From positions 62,001 through 126,000 of the forward strand of contig CAVZCK010000004.1 of assembly GCA_963773735.1 (NCBI GenBank): a DNA stretch of 64,000 nucleotides. The letters run 5' to 3'. Under the pieces are notes generated by a model. It did no database searches and was not told the DNA's origin. It saw only the letters and a program-made list of their open reading frames with translations. This DNA is from CAVZCK01 sp963773735 (lineage in GTDB: Bacteria; Pseudomonadota; Alphaproteobacteria; Rhizobiales; Rhodomicrobiaceae). Of this stretch, positions 19,736-29,059 are shown in pieces; position 1 is the first letter of the stretch, and every line of letters starts with the position of its first letter. A program made the position numbers and the translations under genes.

Positions 19736-20611
19736 ATGACGCTGGTGCCTAAATTCCGTGCCGCTTTGGTCCAGCTCCGCTCGGGGCGGGAGATCGGACC
19801 GAATATGGCGGCCGCGACAGACCTCATCCGCGCCGCGGCCGCGGACGGCGCGAATTATGTTCAGACCCCCGAGAATACTGCGCTTATGGAGCTCAGCACC
19901 GAACGGCTGTTCGAGCGCATCAGGCCGGAGGCCGAGACGGAAATCCTAGCCGAATTCGCGGGGCTGGCGTGCGATCTAAGGATCTGGCTGCATATCGGCT
20001 CGATCGCGGTCCGTGTCGGCGAGCGCAAGGCTGCCAACCGCGCCTTCGTGTTCGCACCGGACGGCTCCGTCGCCGCGCGCTACGACAAGATCCACATGTT
20101 CGATGTAAACCTGCCGAGCGGTGAAAGCTATCGCGAGTCGAAGAACTATGCGCCGGGTTCGACTGCCGTGGCGCTGCGCCTGCCCTGGGGCGTTCTTGGC
20201 ATAACGACCTGCTATGACTTGCGCTTTCCGGAGCACTATCGCGCTCTGGCGGAGGCAGGGGCTGATTTCCTGACAGTGCCGTCAGCTTTCACCAAACAGA
20301 CTGGCGAGGCGCATTGGCACGTACTCCTGCGTGCCCGCGCCATCGAAAACGGCTGCTTTGTGCTGGCTGCTGCGCAGTGCGGAGAGCATGAGAACGGCCG
20401 CAGGACTTACGGCCACAGCCTGATCGTGTCGCCCTGGGGCGAGGTGCTCGCCGACGCCGGAGAGGAGCCGGGGGTGGTCTCCGCCGAAATCGACCTCGCT
20501 GCCGTCGCCGCGGCGCGGGTGCGCATCCCGACGCTTTCTCATGTCCGTCCATTCGATGTCCGCATCCTCGGGCGAACGGATGCGGTCAAGGCCGCCGAGG
20601 GCGCCGCATGA
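19736..20611 (+). CDS. Carbon-nitrogen hydrolase (nitrilase superfamily, Nit1/Nit2-like)
   Basis: The 291-residue protein carries the nitrilase Glu-Lys-Cys triad: Glu in TPENTALM, Lys in RYDKIHMFD and Cys in GITTCYDLRFPEHYR. The DVNLPSGESYRES segment resembles the Nit subgroup that hydrolyses deaminated glutathione or omega-amides, so a metabolite-repair role is plausible. ATG 19736 (MTLVPKFRAALVQL) is chosen because homology starts there, 33 bases after grxC. Its TGA overlaps the DUF1178 ATG (ATGA), implying translational coupling. Confidence 0.9.
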   Translation: MTLVPKFRAALVQLRSGREIGPNMAAATDLIRAAAADGANYVQTPENTALMELSTERLFERIRPEAETEILAEFAGLACDLRIWLHIGSIAVRVGERKAANRAFVFAPDGSVAARYDKIHMFDVNLPSGESYRESKNYAPGSTAVALRLPWGVLGITTCYDLRFPEHYRALAEAGADFLTVPSAFTKQTGEAHWHVLLRARAIENGCFVLAAAQCGEHENGRRTYGHSLIVSPWGEVLADAGEEPGVVSAEIDLAAVAAARVRIPTLSHVRPFDVRILGRTDAVKAAEGAA

Positions 20612-21039
20612 TCAAATTTTCGCTCATATGCGCCGAGCGCCATGAGTTCGAGGCCTGGTTCGCCAACTCCTCGGCTTTCGACAGCCAGGCCAAGGCCCGG
20701 CAATTATTCTGCCCGGTCTGCGGCATCGACCGCGTCGAGAAGGCTTTGATGGCGCCCAACATTCTGTCGGGCCAGAATTCGCAGTTGGTCGCTAAGCCGT
20801 CGGCGGAAGATGGCGGCAAGGGCGAGATCCTAACGCTGATGCGCAAGCTGCGGGATTTGGTCGAGCAGAACTCGGAATATGTCGGCCCGCGCTTTGCCCA
20901 GGAGGCTCTCAAGATCCATCACGAAGAGCAGGACGCGCGCAGTATCTATGGCGAAGCCTCCCAGCGCGAGATCAACCATCTTCGCGAAGAAGGCGTTGAG
21001 TTTTACCCACTGCCTACGCTGCCCGAGGATCAAAATTGA
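20608..21039 (+). CDS. DUF1178 family protein
   Basis: A 143-residue protein beginning MIKFSLICAERHEFEAWF, with a CPVCG element near residue 36 that with the early Cys/His (CAERHEFE) could form a small zinc site. The C-terminal half is helical, with VGPRFAQEALKIHHEEQ, conserved in DUF1178 (PF06676). Function is unknown; it almost always follows the nitrilase-like gene in alphaproteobacteria and overlaps it here by four bases. Convergent with ubiG. Confidence 0.9.
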   Translation: MIKFSLICAERHEFEAWFANSSAFDSQAKARQLFCPVCGIDRVEKALMAPNILSGQNSQLVAKPSAEDGGKGEILTLMRKLRDLVEQNSEYVGPRFAQEALKIHHEEQDARSIYGEASQREINHLREEGVEFYPLPTLPEDQN

Positions 21040-21085
21040 GTCGACCCGGCTCTTTGCCGGCGGCTGGCGCTCGATGTTGAGCCTA

Positions 21086-21838
21086 TCAGGCCATAGGCTT
21101 TATCGCAGAAGCCAGATAATTTACGGCAAGATCATCGTTCAGCCGCCAGACGCCCTGGATCGGATCGAGGCTCAAGCCGCGTTCATCGAGCGGGTCGAGG
21201 CCAGCGTCCACCAGTGCCGTGCGCAGCTCCTCCGGCGTGACGAAGCGGCTCCATTGATGCGTACCCTTGGGCAGCCAGCCTAGAAGGTACTCTGCCGCGA
21301 CGATGCCGAGCGCGTAGGATTTTGCCGTTCGATTGAGCGTGGAGAGAATGAGGAGCCCGCCGGGCTCGATCAATGCTGCGCAGCTTCTCAGAAATGCCGT
21401 GACGTTAGGAACATGCTCGACGACCTCAAGCGCGACGACGCAATCAAAGCGGCGACCGCTCGCGCCGAGGATATCTGTCGTCCCGACAATATAGTCGATG
21501 GGCAGTGCCTGACTTGCGGCGTGGTCGCGGGCCGCTTCGATGGTCTCGGGCGATGGATCGAGACCTGTGACGGCAGCCCCGAGCCGGACCAGCGGTTCGG
21601 TGGTGAGGCCGCCGCCACAGCCGACGTCGAGCAAGCGCAGGCCCGAAAGCGGCTTTGCCGCGCGCGGATTTTTGCCTGTGTGGGCGAGAATTTTTTCTTT
21701 GACGTAGAAGATCCGCGCCGGGTTTATCTGGTGAAGTGGCCGGAATTTGCCATGCGGATCCCACCATTCTTTTGCGAGGGCTCCGAAGCGTTTGACCTCA
21801 TCATCATCCACAATCTTTGTCATAGATACTTTATCCAC
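21086..21838 (-). CDS. ubiG: Ubiquinone biosynthesis O-methyltransferase UbiG
   Basis: SAM-dependent methyltransferase performing both O-methylations in ubiquinone synthesis. Landmarks are VKRFGALAKEWWDPHGKFRPLH written in part (substrate and lipid region), the SAM motif LDVGCGGG and the HVPNVTAFL segment. The start is uncertain: GTG 21838 has AGGAG five bases upstream and gives 250 residues; ATG 21823 gives 245 residues but lacks a well-spaced site. I prefer the GTG. The TTATCCACA at 21831-21839 overlaps this start region. Divergent from lysC, convergent with DUF1178. Confidence 0.92.
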   Translation of the reverse strand: MDKVSMTKIVDDDEVKRFGALAKEWWDPHGKFRPLHQINPARIFYVKEKILAHTGKNPRAAKPLSGLRLLDVGCGGGLTTEPLVRLGAAVTGLDPSPETIEAARDHAASQALPIDYIVGTTDILGASGRRFDCVVALEVVEHVPNVTAFLRSCAALIEPGGLLILSTLNRTAKSYALGIVAAEYLLGWLPKGTHQWSRFVTPEELRTALVDAGLDPLDERGLSLDPIQGVWRLNDDLAVNYLASAIKPMA

Positions 21839-22050
21839 AGAGGCTCCTGACTTTTGCGATTTAAGAGGGTATTCGCATCTGCGGCTGCGCCGTTCCGTTT
21901 GCCGAAACGCTCTCAAAGCTTTATAAGCATGTTACGGGGTCTTTACCAATTCGCTCGGCCAAAGTCAGGCTTTCTCAAGGGAGATGTGAGACACGGCACT
22001 CTGCATCGCTCCACAGGGTTACGCGGGCCGGTTTCAGGACAAACGATCGC

Positions 22051-23307
22051 ATGGCGATTTTGGTGATGAAGTTCGGTGGGACGTCAGTGGCGGACCTTGG
22101 CCGGATTCGGAATGTCGCACGCCACGTCAAACGTGAGGTCGATGCCGGTCACCAATGCGCTGTCGTTGTCTCCGCCATGGCGGGTCATACCAATCAGCTT
22201 GTCGAATGGACAAAGGATGCGTCGACCATGCATGACGCCCGCGAATATGACAGCGTGGTCGCGTCGGGCGAGCAGGTGACCTGCGGGCTCCTGGCGATCG
22301 TGCTACAGGCGATCGGCATTCAAGCGCGCTCGTGGCTGGGGTGGCAGATTCCGATTAAGACGGACAATGCCCATGGAGTTGCGCGGATCGTCGATATCCC
22401 CGCCGGTGAGCTCAGGGAGCGCCTCGGGCGCGGTGAGGTTGCGGTGATCGCAGGCTTCCAGGGCATCAGCCCCAACGGACGGATCACCACGCTTGGCCGC
22501 GGCGGCTCCGATACCAGTGCGGTCGCGGTCGCAGCCGCGTTACGGGCCGACCGCTGTGATATTTATACGGACGTCGACGGCATCTATACGACCGACCCGC
22601 GAATCGTCCCTAAGGCCAAGCGTCTCGATAAGATTTCCTATGAGGAGATGCTCGAGATGGCCTCGCTTGGTGCTAAAGTTCTGCAAACGCGCTCGGTCGA
22701 GCTGGCCATGGTTCACAGGGTGCCGGTTCAGGTGCGCTCCAGCTTCGATGCCCCTGATGCCTGCCCTGCGTATAACGATAATGCCCCGGCGCCGGGCACA
22801 TTGGTTTGTGACGAGGAAGATATCTTGGAACAGCGTGTCGTAAGCGGGATTGCCTATGCCAAAGACGAGGCAAAAGTCACGCTCCTTCGCGTTGCGGACA
22901 AGCCCGGAGTCGCTGCACGCGTCTTCGGCCCTCTCGCGGACGCGAATATCAACGTTGATATGATCGTGCAGAACGTCTCGCATGATGGCCAATTCACCGA
23001 CATGACCTTTACCGTGCCGGCGGCCGATCTGGGCCGCGCCATGCAAGTGCTCGAAAAAGCAAAAGAGCAAATCGGGTACTACGATTTACGGGGAGCGACA
23101 GATATAGTAAAAGTCTCCGTTATCGGCGTGGGCATGCGAAGTCATGCAGGCGTCGCGGCCGAGATGTTTAAGGCGCTTGCGGAAAAAGGTATAAATATCG
23201 AGGCGATTTCGACCTCCGAGATTAAAATCAGTGTTGTGATAGATGCCGCCTATGCGGAGCTTGCGGTTCGCACGCTCCATTCACTTTACGGTCTGGACGC
23301 GGCCTGA
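22051..23307 (+). CDS. lysC: Aspartate kinase
   Basis: Catalyses the first step of the aspartate pathway (Lys, Met, Thr, diaminopimelate). The intact 418-residue protein begins MAILVMKFGGTSVADLGRI with the KFGGTS signature. It contains GRGGSDTSAVAVAAAL and YTDVDGIYTTDPR, and ends in two ACT domains (from about residue 275 and residue 345; KVSVIGVGMRSHAGVAAEMF in the second). These usually bind lysine or threonine for feedback inhibition. AGGA lies 9 bases before ATG. It is followed 17 bases later by ptsP. Confidence 0.96.
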   Translation: MAILVMKFGGTSVADLGRIRNVARHVKREVDAGHQCAVVVSAMAGHTNQLVEWTKDASTMHDAREYDSVVASGEQVTCGLLAIVLQAIGIQARSWLGWQIPIKTDNAHGVARIVDIPAGELRERLGRGEVAVIAGFQGISPNGRITTLGRGGSDTSAVAVAAALRADRCDIYTDVDGIYTTDPRIVPKAKRLDKISYEEMLEMASLGAKVLQTRSVELAMVHRVPVQVRSSFDAPDACPAYNDNAPAPGTLVCDEEDILEQRVVSGIAYAKDEAKVTLLRVADKPGVAARVFGPLADANINVDMIVQNVSHDGQFTDMTFTVPAADLGRAMQVLEKAKEQIGYYDLRGATDIVKVSVIGVGMRSHAGVAAEMFKALAEKGINIEAISTSEIKISVVIDAAYAELAVRTLHSLYGLDAA

Positions 23308-23324
23308 CAGGCGCGAGATCCGCG

Positions 23325-25673
23325 ATGGCTAACAATAAACCTACGCATCAAGAAATCAGCCTGCGAGATGCAGACGCGGGAGGGACCAGGCGGATGCCCT
23401 GGACATCGAGCGCACCGCGAGTGCTGTTGAGGCAGCTGCGCGAAGTGATGGCACGGCCTGGCACCGTCCAGGCCAAGCAGGAAGACATTCAAGCGCGGCT
23501 GGACCGCATCGTGCGCCTGATCGCCGCCAACATGGTGGCGGAGGTGTGCTCGATCTATGTGCGTTTGACCGACGGTTCCTTCGAATTGTTCGCAACGGAA
23601 GGGTTGCGGAAAGAAGCTGTCCACAGGACCCATTTGAAACAGGGCGAGGGCCTCGTCGGCCTCGTTGCGCGCACCGGTGAGCACGTCAACCTGCCTGATG
23701 CCATGTCTCATTCCGCCTTCTCCTATCGGCCGGAGACGGGCGAAGAAATCTACCAGTCGTTCCTCGGAATGCCGATCGTCCGCGGCGGGCGCACCGTTGG
23801 CGTCCTGACAGTGCAGAATGCGATTGCGCGGACCTATTCGGAAGAGGAAGTGGAGGTTCTCCAGACCATCGCCATGGTGATGGCGGAGATGATGGCCAAT
23901 CTTCTGGAGAGCTTCAACGTTGCGACTGCGGAGGCCCGCCGCACGCAGAGCCAGACGGTCAAAGGCATCACGATGTCCGACGGCATCGCTCTCGGGCATA
24001 TCGTCTTGCACGAGCCTCGCGTGACCGTCAACAAGCTCTTCGCGGAGGACATACAGGAGGAGCAGGCCCGGCTCGATGCCGCGCTGACAAAGCTGCGCGA
24101 AACAGTCGACACAATGCTCTCCGACAATGAGATTGCGCGTGCAGGCGAGCACCGCGACGTTCTCGAAGCCTATCGCATGTTCGCCCACGACGCAGGTTGG
24201 GTGCGCCGCTTGCACGAGGCGATCGCGGCGGGGCTGACGGCGGAAGCGGCAGTCGAAAAAGTGCAGAGCAATCAGCGCGCGCGCACCATGCGCCAGGGTG
24301 ATCCATTCTGGCGCGAAAGGTTGCACGATCTCGATGACCTGTCGAACCGGCTGCTGCGTCTGCTGACGGGACGCGCGAACACCGCGGCGGACAGCGATCT
24401 GCCGCGCGATACGATCCTCGTCGCCCGCAATATGGGGCCGGCCGAGCTTCTCGATTACGATCGCAAGCGCGTCCGCGGCCTGGTGCTTGCCGATGGCGGC
24501 GCCATGAGCCATGTCGCTATCGTCGCCAAGGCGCTTGGCATTCCTGCAATTGGCTATGCCGTTGATGTGCTGGAAGAAGTCGATCCAGGCGATCCGGCCG
24601 TGCTCGATGCGGACTCCGGCGTTTTTCACGTGCGGCCTTCGCTCGAAGTCATCCGGGCCTATGCCGACAAGGCGCGCTTTCGGGCGAGGCGCCAGGCTCA
24701 ATACGAGAAGCTGCGCGACACACCGGCGGTCACGCGGGACGGTCAGCGCGTGCTCATGAACATCAATGCCGGCCTCCTGGTCGATCTTCCACATCTTGCG
24801 CAAGCCGGCGCTGACGGCATCGGTCTTTACCGGACCGAGCTGGAATTCATGGTCGCCTCAACATTTCCGCGCATCCAGCAACAGACTGAGATGTATCGGA
24901 AGGTCGTCAACGCCGCGGAGGAGAAGCCGGTGGTATTCCGGTCGCTGGATGTCGGCGGCGACAAGATCCTGCCCTATCTGCATCCGATGCCGGAGGAAAA
25001 TCCAGCGCTCGGCTGGCGCGCGATCCGTATAGCGCTAGATCGGCCGGGATTGTTCCGAACCCAGATCCGGGCGTTGCTTGCCGCTTCGGCGGGACGGGAA
25101 CTGCGGCTGATGCTGCCTTTTCTGACCCAGGTTTCGGAATTCGTCGAATCCCGTAAGCTGATCGAAAAAGACCTTGCGCATCTGCGCCGGCATCATCGGC
25201 CAGGGCCGTCGAAGATCGCTCTTGGCGCGATGATCGAGGTGCCGGCAATGCTCTGGCAGCTTGACGAACTGCTCTGTCGGGTCGATTTCGTCTCGGTCGG
25301 CAGCAACGATCTGTTGCAGTTCTTGTTTGCAGCCGATCGAGGCAACAATCGCGTGAGTAATCGCTTCGACGTGCTATGCCCGGCGGCGCTGCGCGTGCTG
25401 CGTGACATCGTCGTTCGGGCCGACAAGCACAATGTGCCGGTGACGCTTTGCGGAGAGATGGCCGGAAGGCCGATCGAGGCGCTGGCTTTGGTCGGGCTGG
25501 GCTATCGCTCGATTTCTATGGCGCCGGCCTCGGTCGGACCGATCAAGGCGATGATCCTCGCAACTAGTTCTGCCGAAATTCAGCGCTATGTGCTTGACTT
25601 GATCGAGCATGGCAGGGAAGACATCCGCGATCGCCTCGTAGATTTCGCGCGCGCGCACGATATTCCGCTTTAG
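23325..25673 (+). CDS. ptsP: PTS-Ntr enzyme I (PEP-protein phosphotransferase with GAF domain)
   Basis: First component of the nitrogen-related PTS; transfers phosphate from PEP to NPr. It has 782 residues, slightly longer than the usual 750-760 because of an N-terminal tail. Domains in order: GAF (about 50-190), EI N-domain with the phospho-histidine in GGAMSHVAIVAKALGIP near residue 395, and the PEP-binding TIM barrel with YRTELEFM and FVSVGSNDLLQF. It is intact. The lysC-ptsP-prfA order is conserved in Hyphomicrobiales. Confidence 0.96.
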   Translation: MANNKPTHQEISLRDADAGGTRRMPWTSSAPRVLLRQLREVMARPGTVQAKQEDIQARLDRIVRLIAANMVAEVCSIYVRLTDGSFELFATEGLRKEAVHRTHLKQGEGLVGLVARTGEHVNLPDAMSHSAFSYRPETGEEIYQSFLGMPIVRGGRTVGVLTVQNAIARTYSEEEVEVLQTIAMVMAEMMANLLESFNVATAEARRTQSQTVKGITMSDGIALGHIVLHEPRVTVNKLFAEDIQEEQARLDAALTKLRETVDTMLSDNEIARAGEHRDVLEAYRMFAHDAGWVRRLHEAIAAGLTAEAAVEKVQSNQRARTMRQGDPFWRERLHDLDDLSNRLLRLLTGRANTAADSDLPRDTILVARNMGPAELLDYDRKRVRGLVLADGGAMSHVAIVAKALGIPAIGYAVDVLEEVDPGDPAVLDADSGVFHVRPSLEVIRAYADKARFRARRQAQYEKLRDTPAVTRDGQRVLMNINAGLLVDLPHLAQAGADGIGLYRTELEFMVASTFPRIQQQTEMYRKVVNAAEEKPVVFRSLDVGGDKILPYLHPMPEENPALGWRAIRIALDRPGLFRTQIRALLAASAGRELRLMLPFLTQVSEFVESRKLIEKDLAHLRRHHRPGPSKIALGAMIEVPAMLWQLDELLCRVDFVSVGSNDLLQFLFAADRGNNRVSNRFDVLCPAALRVLRDIVVRADKHNVPVTLCGEMAGRPIEALALVGLGYRSISMAPASVGPIKAMILATSSAEIQRYVLDLIEHGREDIRDRLVDFARAHDIPL

Positions 25674-25780
25674 CCAGGCTTAAGGCTTCTCGATTGAGGA
25701 CAGCGGCGGGGATTCCATCTGAAGCCGCTGCCAGGTCGGCTTGCCGGCTGGTCTTCCGACACGATCCCACCAGGACAGAA

Positions 25781-26869
25781 ATGAATAAAGTTCCGAAAGA
25801 GACGCTAGACAGGTTTGTGGCGCGCTGGAAGGCGATCCAGAAGCAGCTTGCCGACGGCCCGGACCAGGAAACCTTCGTCCGGCTGTCCAAGGAGTTCGCT
25901 GAACTCGACCCGATTGTTGCGATCGTTCGCGACCTTCGCGCCGCCGAGGCGGAGCTGTCCGGACTTCGCTCGATTGTCGACGATCCGGCTTCCGACCGTG
26001 AGATGATCGATCTCGCCTACACCGAAATGCCGGAGGTGGAGGAGCGCGTCGATGTCCTCATCGATCAGATTCGCGTCGCTCTGCTGCCCAAGGATGCGGC
26101 GGACGCGAGAAGCGCGATTATCGAAGTGCGCGCGGGAACAGGCGGCGAAGAGGCTGCTCTGTTTGCCGGCGATCTGTTCCGCATGTATCAGCGCTATGCG
26201 GCATTGAAAGGCTGGAAGCTCCAGATCATTTCCGAAAATGAGACCGGCAAGGGCGGCTATCGCGAAGTGGTCGCCAATGTGACCGGCAAAGGCGTCTTTG
26301 CGCGCCTCAAATTCGAGTCGGGTGTGCACCGTGTTCAGCGCGTGCCGGAAACCGAAGCGAGCGGCCGCATTCACACATCGGCGGCGACAGTCGCGGTGTT
26401 GCCCGAGGCTGAGGACATCGACATCGATATTCGTCCGGAAGATCTCCGCATCGACACAATGCGCTCGTCTGGCGCCGGCGGGCAGCATGTCAATACCACC
26501 GATAGCGCGGTGCGCATCACGCATCTTCCGAGCGGCATCGTCGTGACGTCGAGCGAGAAGTCCCAACATCAGAACCGCGCGCGGGCGATGCAGGTGCTCA
26601 GAGCGCGGCTTTACGATATGGAGCGCACGAAAATCGCGGAGACGCGGGCCGCTGAGCGAAAGGGCCAGGTCGGCAGCGGCGACCGCTCGCAGCGGATCCG
26701 CACCTACAATTTTCCGCAGGGGCGGGTCACCGACCACCGCATCAATCTGACGCTCTACAATCTCCCCCAGGTCCTTCAGGGCGAGGCGCTCGACGAGTTG
26801 ATCGACGCATTGACGACCGACTTCCAGGCAAGTCAGCTTGCGGCGATCGAAAATCTCGCCAATGCCTGA
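25781..26869 (+). CDS. prfA: Peptide chain release factor 1
   Basis: Releases peptides at UAA and UAG codons. The 362-residue protein contains the catalytic GGQ in SSGAGGQHVNTTDSAV near residues 238-240. The codon-recognition element region precedes it; the usual PxT tripeptide is expected near ETEASGRIHTSAATV. ATG 25781 is chosen for homology and the AGGACA site upstream, although the frame is open further up. prmC, which methylates the GGQ glutamine, starts within its last codons (8-base overlap). Confidence 0.96.
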   Translation: MNKVPKETLDRFVARWKAIQKQLADGPDQETFVRLSKEFAELDPIVAIVRDLRAAEAELSGLRSIVDDPASDREMIDLAYTEMPEVEERVDVLIDQIRVALLPKDAADARSAIIEVRAGTGGEEAALFAGDLFRMYQRYAALKGWKLQIISENETGKGGYREVVANVTGKGVFARLKFESGVHRVQRVPETEASGRIHTSAATVAVLPEAEDIDIDIRPEDLRIDTMRSSGAGGQHVNTTDSAVRITHLPSGIVVTSSEKSQHQNRARAMQVLRARLYDMERTKIAETRAAERKGQVGSGDRSQRIRTYNFPQGRVTDHRINLTLYNLPQVLQGEALDELIDALTTDFQASQLAAIENLANA

Positions 26870-27789
26870 TCTCGCCGACCGATCGTGGAGCGTGGGTTCC
26901 GCCGGTGATGCGACCCTTCAGGCAATAATTGCGCTGCTCGCCGCAGAATTCGGGACTGCGGGTTTGCCGACACCTGAGCTTGATGCGAGGCTGATTGTGC
27001 TTCATGCGTGTCGGAGTGTCTCGTGAAGGCCCTCCTACTCGACCCGAAACGGGCCGTAAGTCGCGAGCAGGCGGCGCTGATCGCCAGTTACCGTAGGCGC
27101 CGGCTGGCACGGGAACCGGTATCGCGCATCGTCGGATCTCGTGAATTCTGGGGCCGTGACTTTCTTATTGGGCCGGACGTACTCGACCCCCGGCCGGAGA
27201 CGGAAACCCTGATCGAAACAGCGCTGGATGTTCTGCGGCAACAGGGCCGGCTTGCCGAACCGGTAAGTCTCCTCGATCTTGGCACGGGCTCTGGTTGCAT
27301 TCTGTTGACGCTCCTTGCCGAATTGCCGCAGGCCTGGGGCATTGGCGTCGATCGATCGCTCGGAGCCATTGAAATCGCGAGAGAAAATGCGCGAAAACTG
27401 GGCGTCGACGGCCGAAGTGCGTTCGTTCTGGCCGACTGGGCGGAGCCTTTCTGTGGGCCGTTCGATTTGATTCTGTCCAATCCGCCCTATATAAAGAGTG
27501 AAGAGATTGCTGGGCTCGCCGAGGACGTTCGGCGCTATGATCCTGCGTCAGCCCTTGATGGTGGTGCGGACGGGCTTGAAGCCTATAGACGGATCGCTAA
27601 GAGCCAGTCTCGATTGTGCGTCATCCCAGAGTTGGATATTGCTGGAAGCCGGTCAGGGCCAGGCCGAAGATATCATTCAGATTTTTCATGACGCTGGATG
27701 GTGGTCGTCAAGTAGACGACGTTCGCATTGACCGTGATCTGGCGGGCATTAACCGGGTGGTGGCGATAAAGCGACATCTTGCGTTGTGA
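26862..27789 (+). CDS. prmC: Release-factor glutamine methyltransferase PrmC (HemK), several frameshifts
   Basis: Methylates the GGQ glutamine of release factors; the overlap with prfA fits. It starts MPDLADRSWSVGSAG, has the SAM motif LLDLGTGSGCILL and the catalytic NPPY in LILSNPPYIK. The frame changes near 27018 (after LIVLHACRSV), near 27600-27640, and near 27712. The last part reads GINRVVAIKRHLAL before TGA 27787. About 305 residues when corrected, the usual size. The many shifts in a gene important for growth suggest sequencing errors, though decay cannot be excluded from this sequence. Confidence 0.85.
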
Positions 27790-28217
27790 TAACGCTTTTG
27801 ACAAAAAAACAGTTGGAAATTCTGCGTGATCACGCTAGCTTTGAGGCACGGATTCGTGCAGTTCACGACGGACGGTAGTTCGCGGAAGTGTGCTTTTGAG
27901 GACGCATCGCACGACGCATAAGTCGGCATTACTCGCCGCGAGTTGGCTTATTTTCTGAAATAAAGGATTTGGCTCAACCGCTTCATATTTGGCGAAGATC
28001 TATCGCAATATGAACAGCCTTCTTTGAGAAAAACCGATTTACTCCGCGGCCGGGACCACGGCAAACGGGGTGGCGGTGGAGAAAAGTTTCTCGGAGGTCT
28101 GATGCGGGGAAGCTGATCGAGGACCGTGGTCAAACCCCATTTAGCAAAGCGGAATCGCCTCGGCTTTGAGTTCGGTTGCCGGCGGCGCATGACGATCAAA
28201 ACGATAGACGGGAGCCC
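27790..28217 (+). other. 428-base gap between prmC and the DUF4167 gene
   Basis: No convincing protein-coding frame. The first half is AT-richer, with TTTTGACAAAAAAAC near 27797 and a GAAATAAAGG run near 27957. The second half holds the paired elements described at 28055-28138. The long untranslated stretch directly before a gene with a strong ribosome site suggests a regulatory leader. Confidence 0.5.
28055..28138 (+). ncRNA. Candidate structured leader RNA with possible pseudoknot upstream of DUF4167
   Basis: ACCACGG (28055-28061) pairs exactly with CCGTGGT (28124-28130), enclosing a local hairpin GAGAA-AAGT-TTCTC near 28080-28093. GGGGT (28067-28071), inside the outer stem, can pair with ACCCC (28134-28138), just outside it; the interleaving would be an H-type pseudoknot. 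It ends about 80 bases before the DUF4167 start. Pairings are seen directly; that this is a functional RNA is inference, and I cannot match it to a named RNA family. Confidence 0.35.
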
Positions 28218-28928
28218 ATGAGGCAAGGACAACAGAACAGGCGTAGAGGCCGGAACAATAACAATAGCAGCAATAACGCCAATACGAACCGGAAGCCGCA
28301 GAATCCTCTTTCGCGCACTTACGAGTTGAGCGGGCCGGACGTCAAGATCCGAGGGACGGCCGCGCAAATCGCCGAGAAATATATGACTTTGGCGCGCGAT
28401 GCGTCGTCATCGGGCGACACCGTGACCGCCGAAAACTATCTTCAGCACGCCGAGCATTACAATCGTATCATCATGGCAGCACAGGCGCAGGCCGCTGTAT
28501 CCGCGGGCTATCATGGCGGTGAGGGTGGTCACGGGCTTAACGGATCGCACCGGCCTCCCCAGGAAGCGAACGGGGCGATGCGCGACCAGCCCCAGCCGCA
28601 GGTTCATCCGCAGTCCGCGCCGCAACCCCATGTCAATCCGGCGGCGCCCCAGCCCTATGAGAGCCAGTCCGCAGCCGAGGATGGCTCAGAGGCCGCGCAG
28701 CCGGAGCTGATCGACGGAAAGTCTGAGCGGACGGAGCCACAGAGTGGAAAGCCGGACGGGAAGGACGAGGGGGCGGCGGGAGGCGACCAGAATCGTCGCC
28801 GCAGGCGGCGTTATCCCGGCAGCGCGAACGGCGCCAATCGTGCCGCGCCGTCGGAAGAAAATGGCGGCAATGGCGCAGCGGCTGAAATTTCGGGCGACGG
28901 CCGGCCATCGGATGAGGCCCTGGCCTAG
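28218..28928 (+). CDS. DUF4167 domain protein
   Basis: A 236-residue protein starting MRQGQQNRRRGRNNNNSSNN. The conserved DUF4167 domain (about residues 1-85) includes NPLSRTYELSGPDVKIRGTA, and then YMTLARDASSSGDTVTAENY and LQHAEHYNRI. The remainder is a low-complexity Gln/Pro/Glu/Gly tail with an Arg stretch, probably disordered. Basic, asparagine-rich ends suggest nucleic-acid binding, but no function is established. It follows prmC in Hyphomicrobiales generally. ATG 28218 has GGAG just upstream. Confidence 0.9.
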   Translation: MRQGQQNRRRGRNNNNSSNNANTNRKPQNPLSRTYELSGPDVKIRGTAAQIAEKYMTLARDASSSGDTVTAENYLQHAEHYNRIIMAAQAQAAVSAGYHGGEGGHGLNGSHRPPQEANGAMRDQPQPQVHPQSAPQPHVNPAAPQPYESQSAAEDGSEAAQPELIDGKSERTEPQSGKPDGKDEGAAGGDQNRRRRRRYPGSANGANRAAPSEENGGNGAAAEISGDGRPSDEALA

Positions 28929-29027
28929 ATCGCTTCATGCTGAATTGCGCATGGTCTATATCTTTATGTTTGCGCGCAATTTTTCCCAGCAACCGGTGCC
29001 CACTTTTCCCGATTGCGCTTTAAGACG
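28929..29027. repeat. Rhizobiales-type intergenic palindromic repeat copy
   Basis: The roughly 100-base unit after the DUF4167 stop contains GATCGCTTCATGCTGAATT at one end, TTGCGCGCAA in the middle and AACCGGTGCCCACTTTTCCC at the other. This is the recognisable pattern of the dispersed repeats found in many Rhizobiales genomes (AAAAGTGGGnACCGGTT and GCATGA-type arms). Only one copy is seen in this window, so its repeat status rests on known genomes. Confidence 0.55.
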
Positions 29028-29059
29028 CTGCCTGGGTGCGCGCTCCGGTGAGGTGAGCC

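Noticed and set aside
23286..24803. A 505-codon minus-strand frame under ptsP (and similar long antisense frames under clpB, the MFS gene and the GGDEF gene)
   Set aside because: Composition is that of an antisense shadow and the opposite strand encodes a well-conserved protein.
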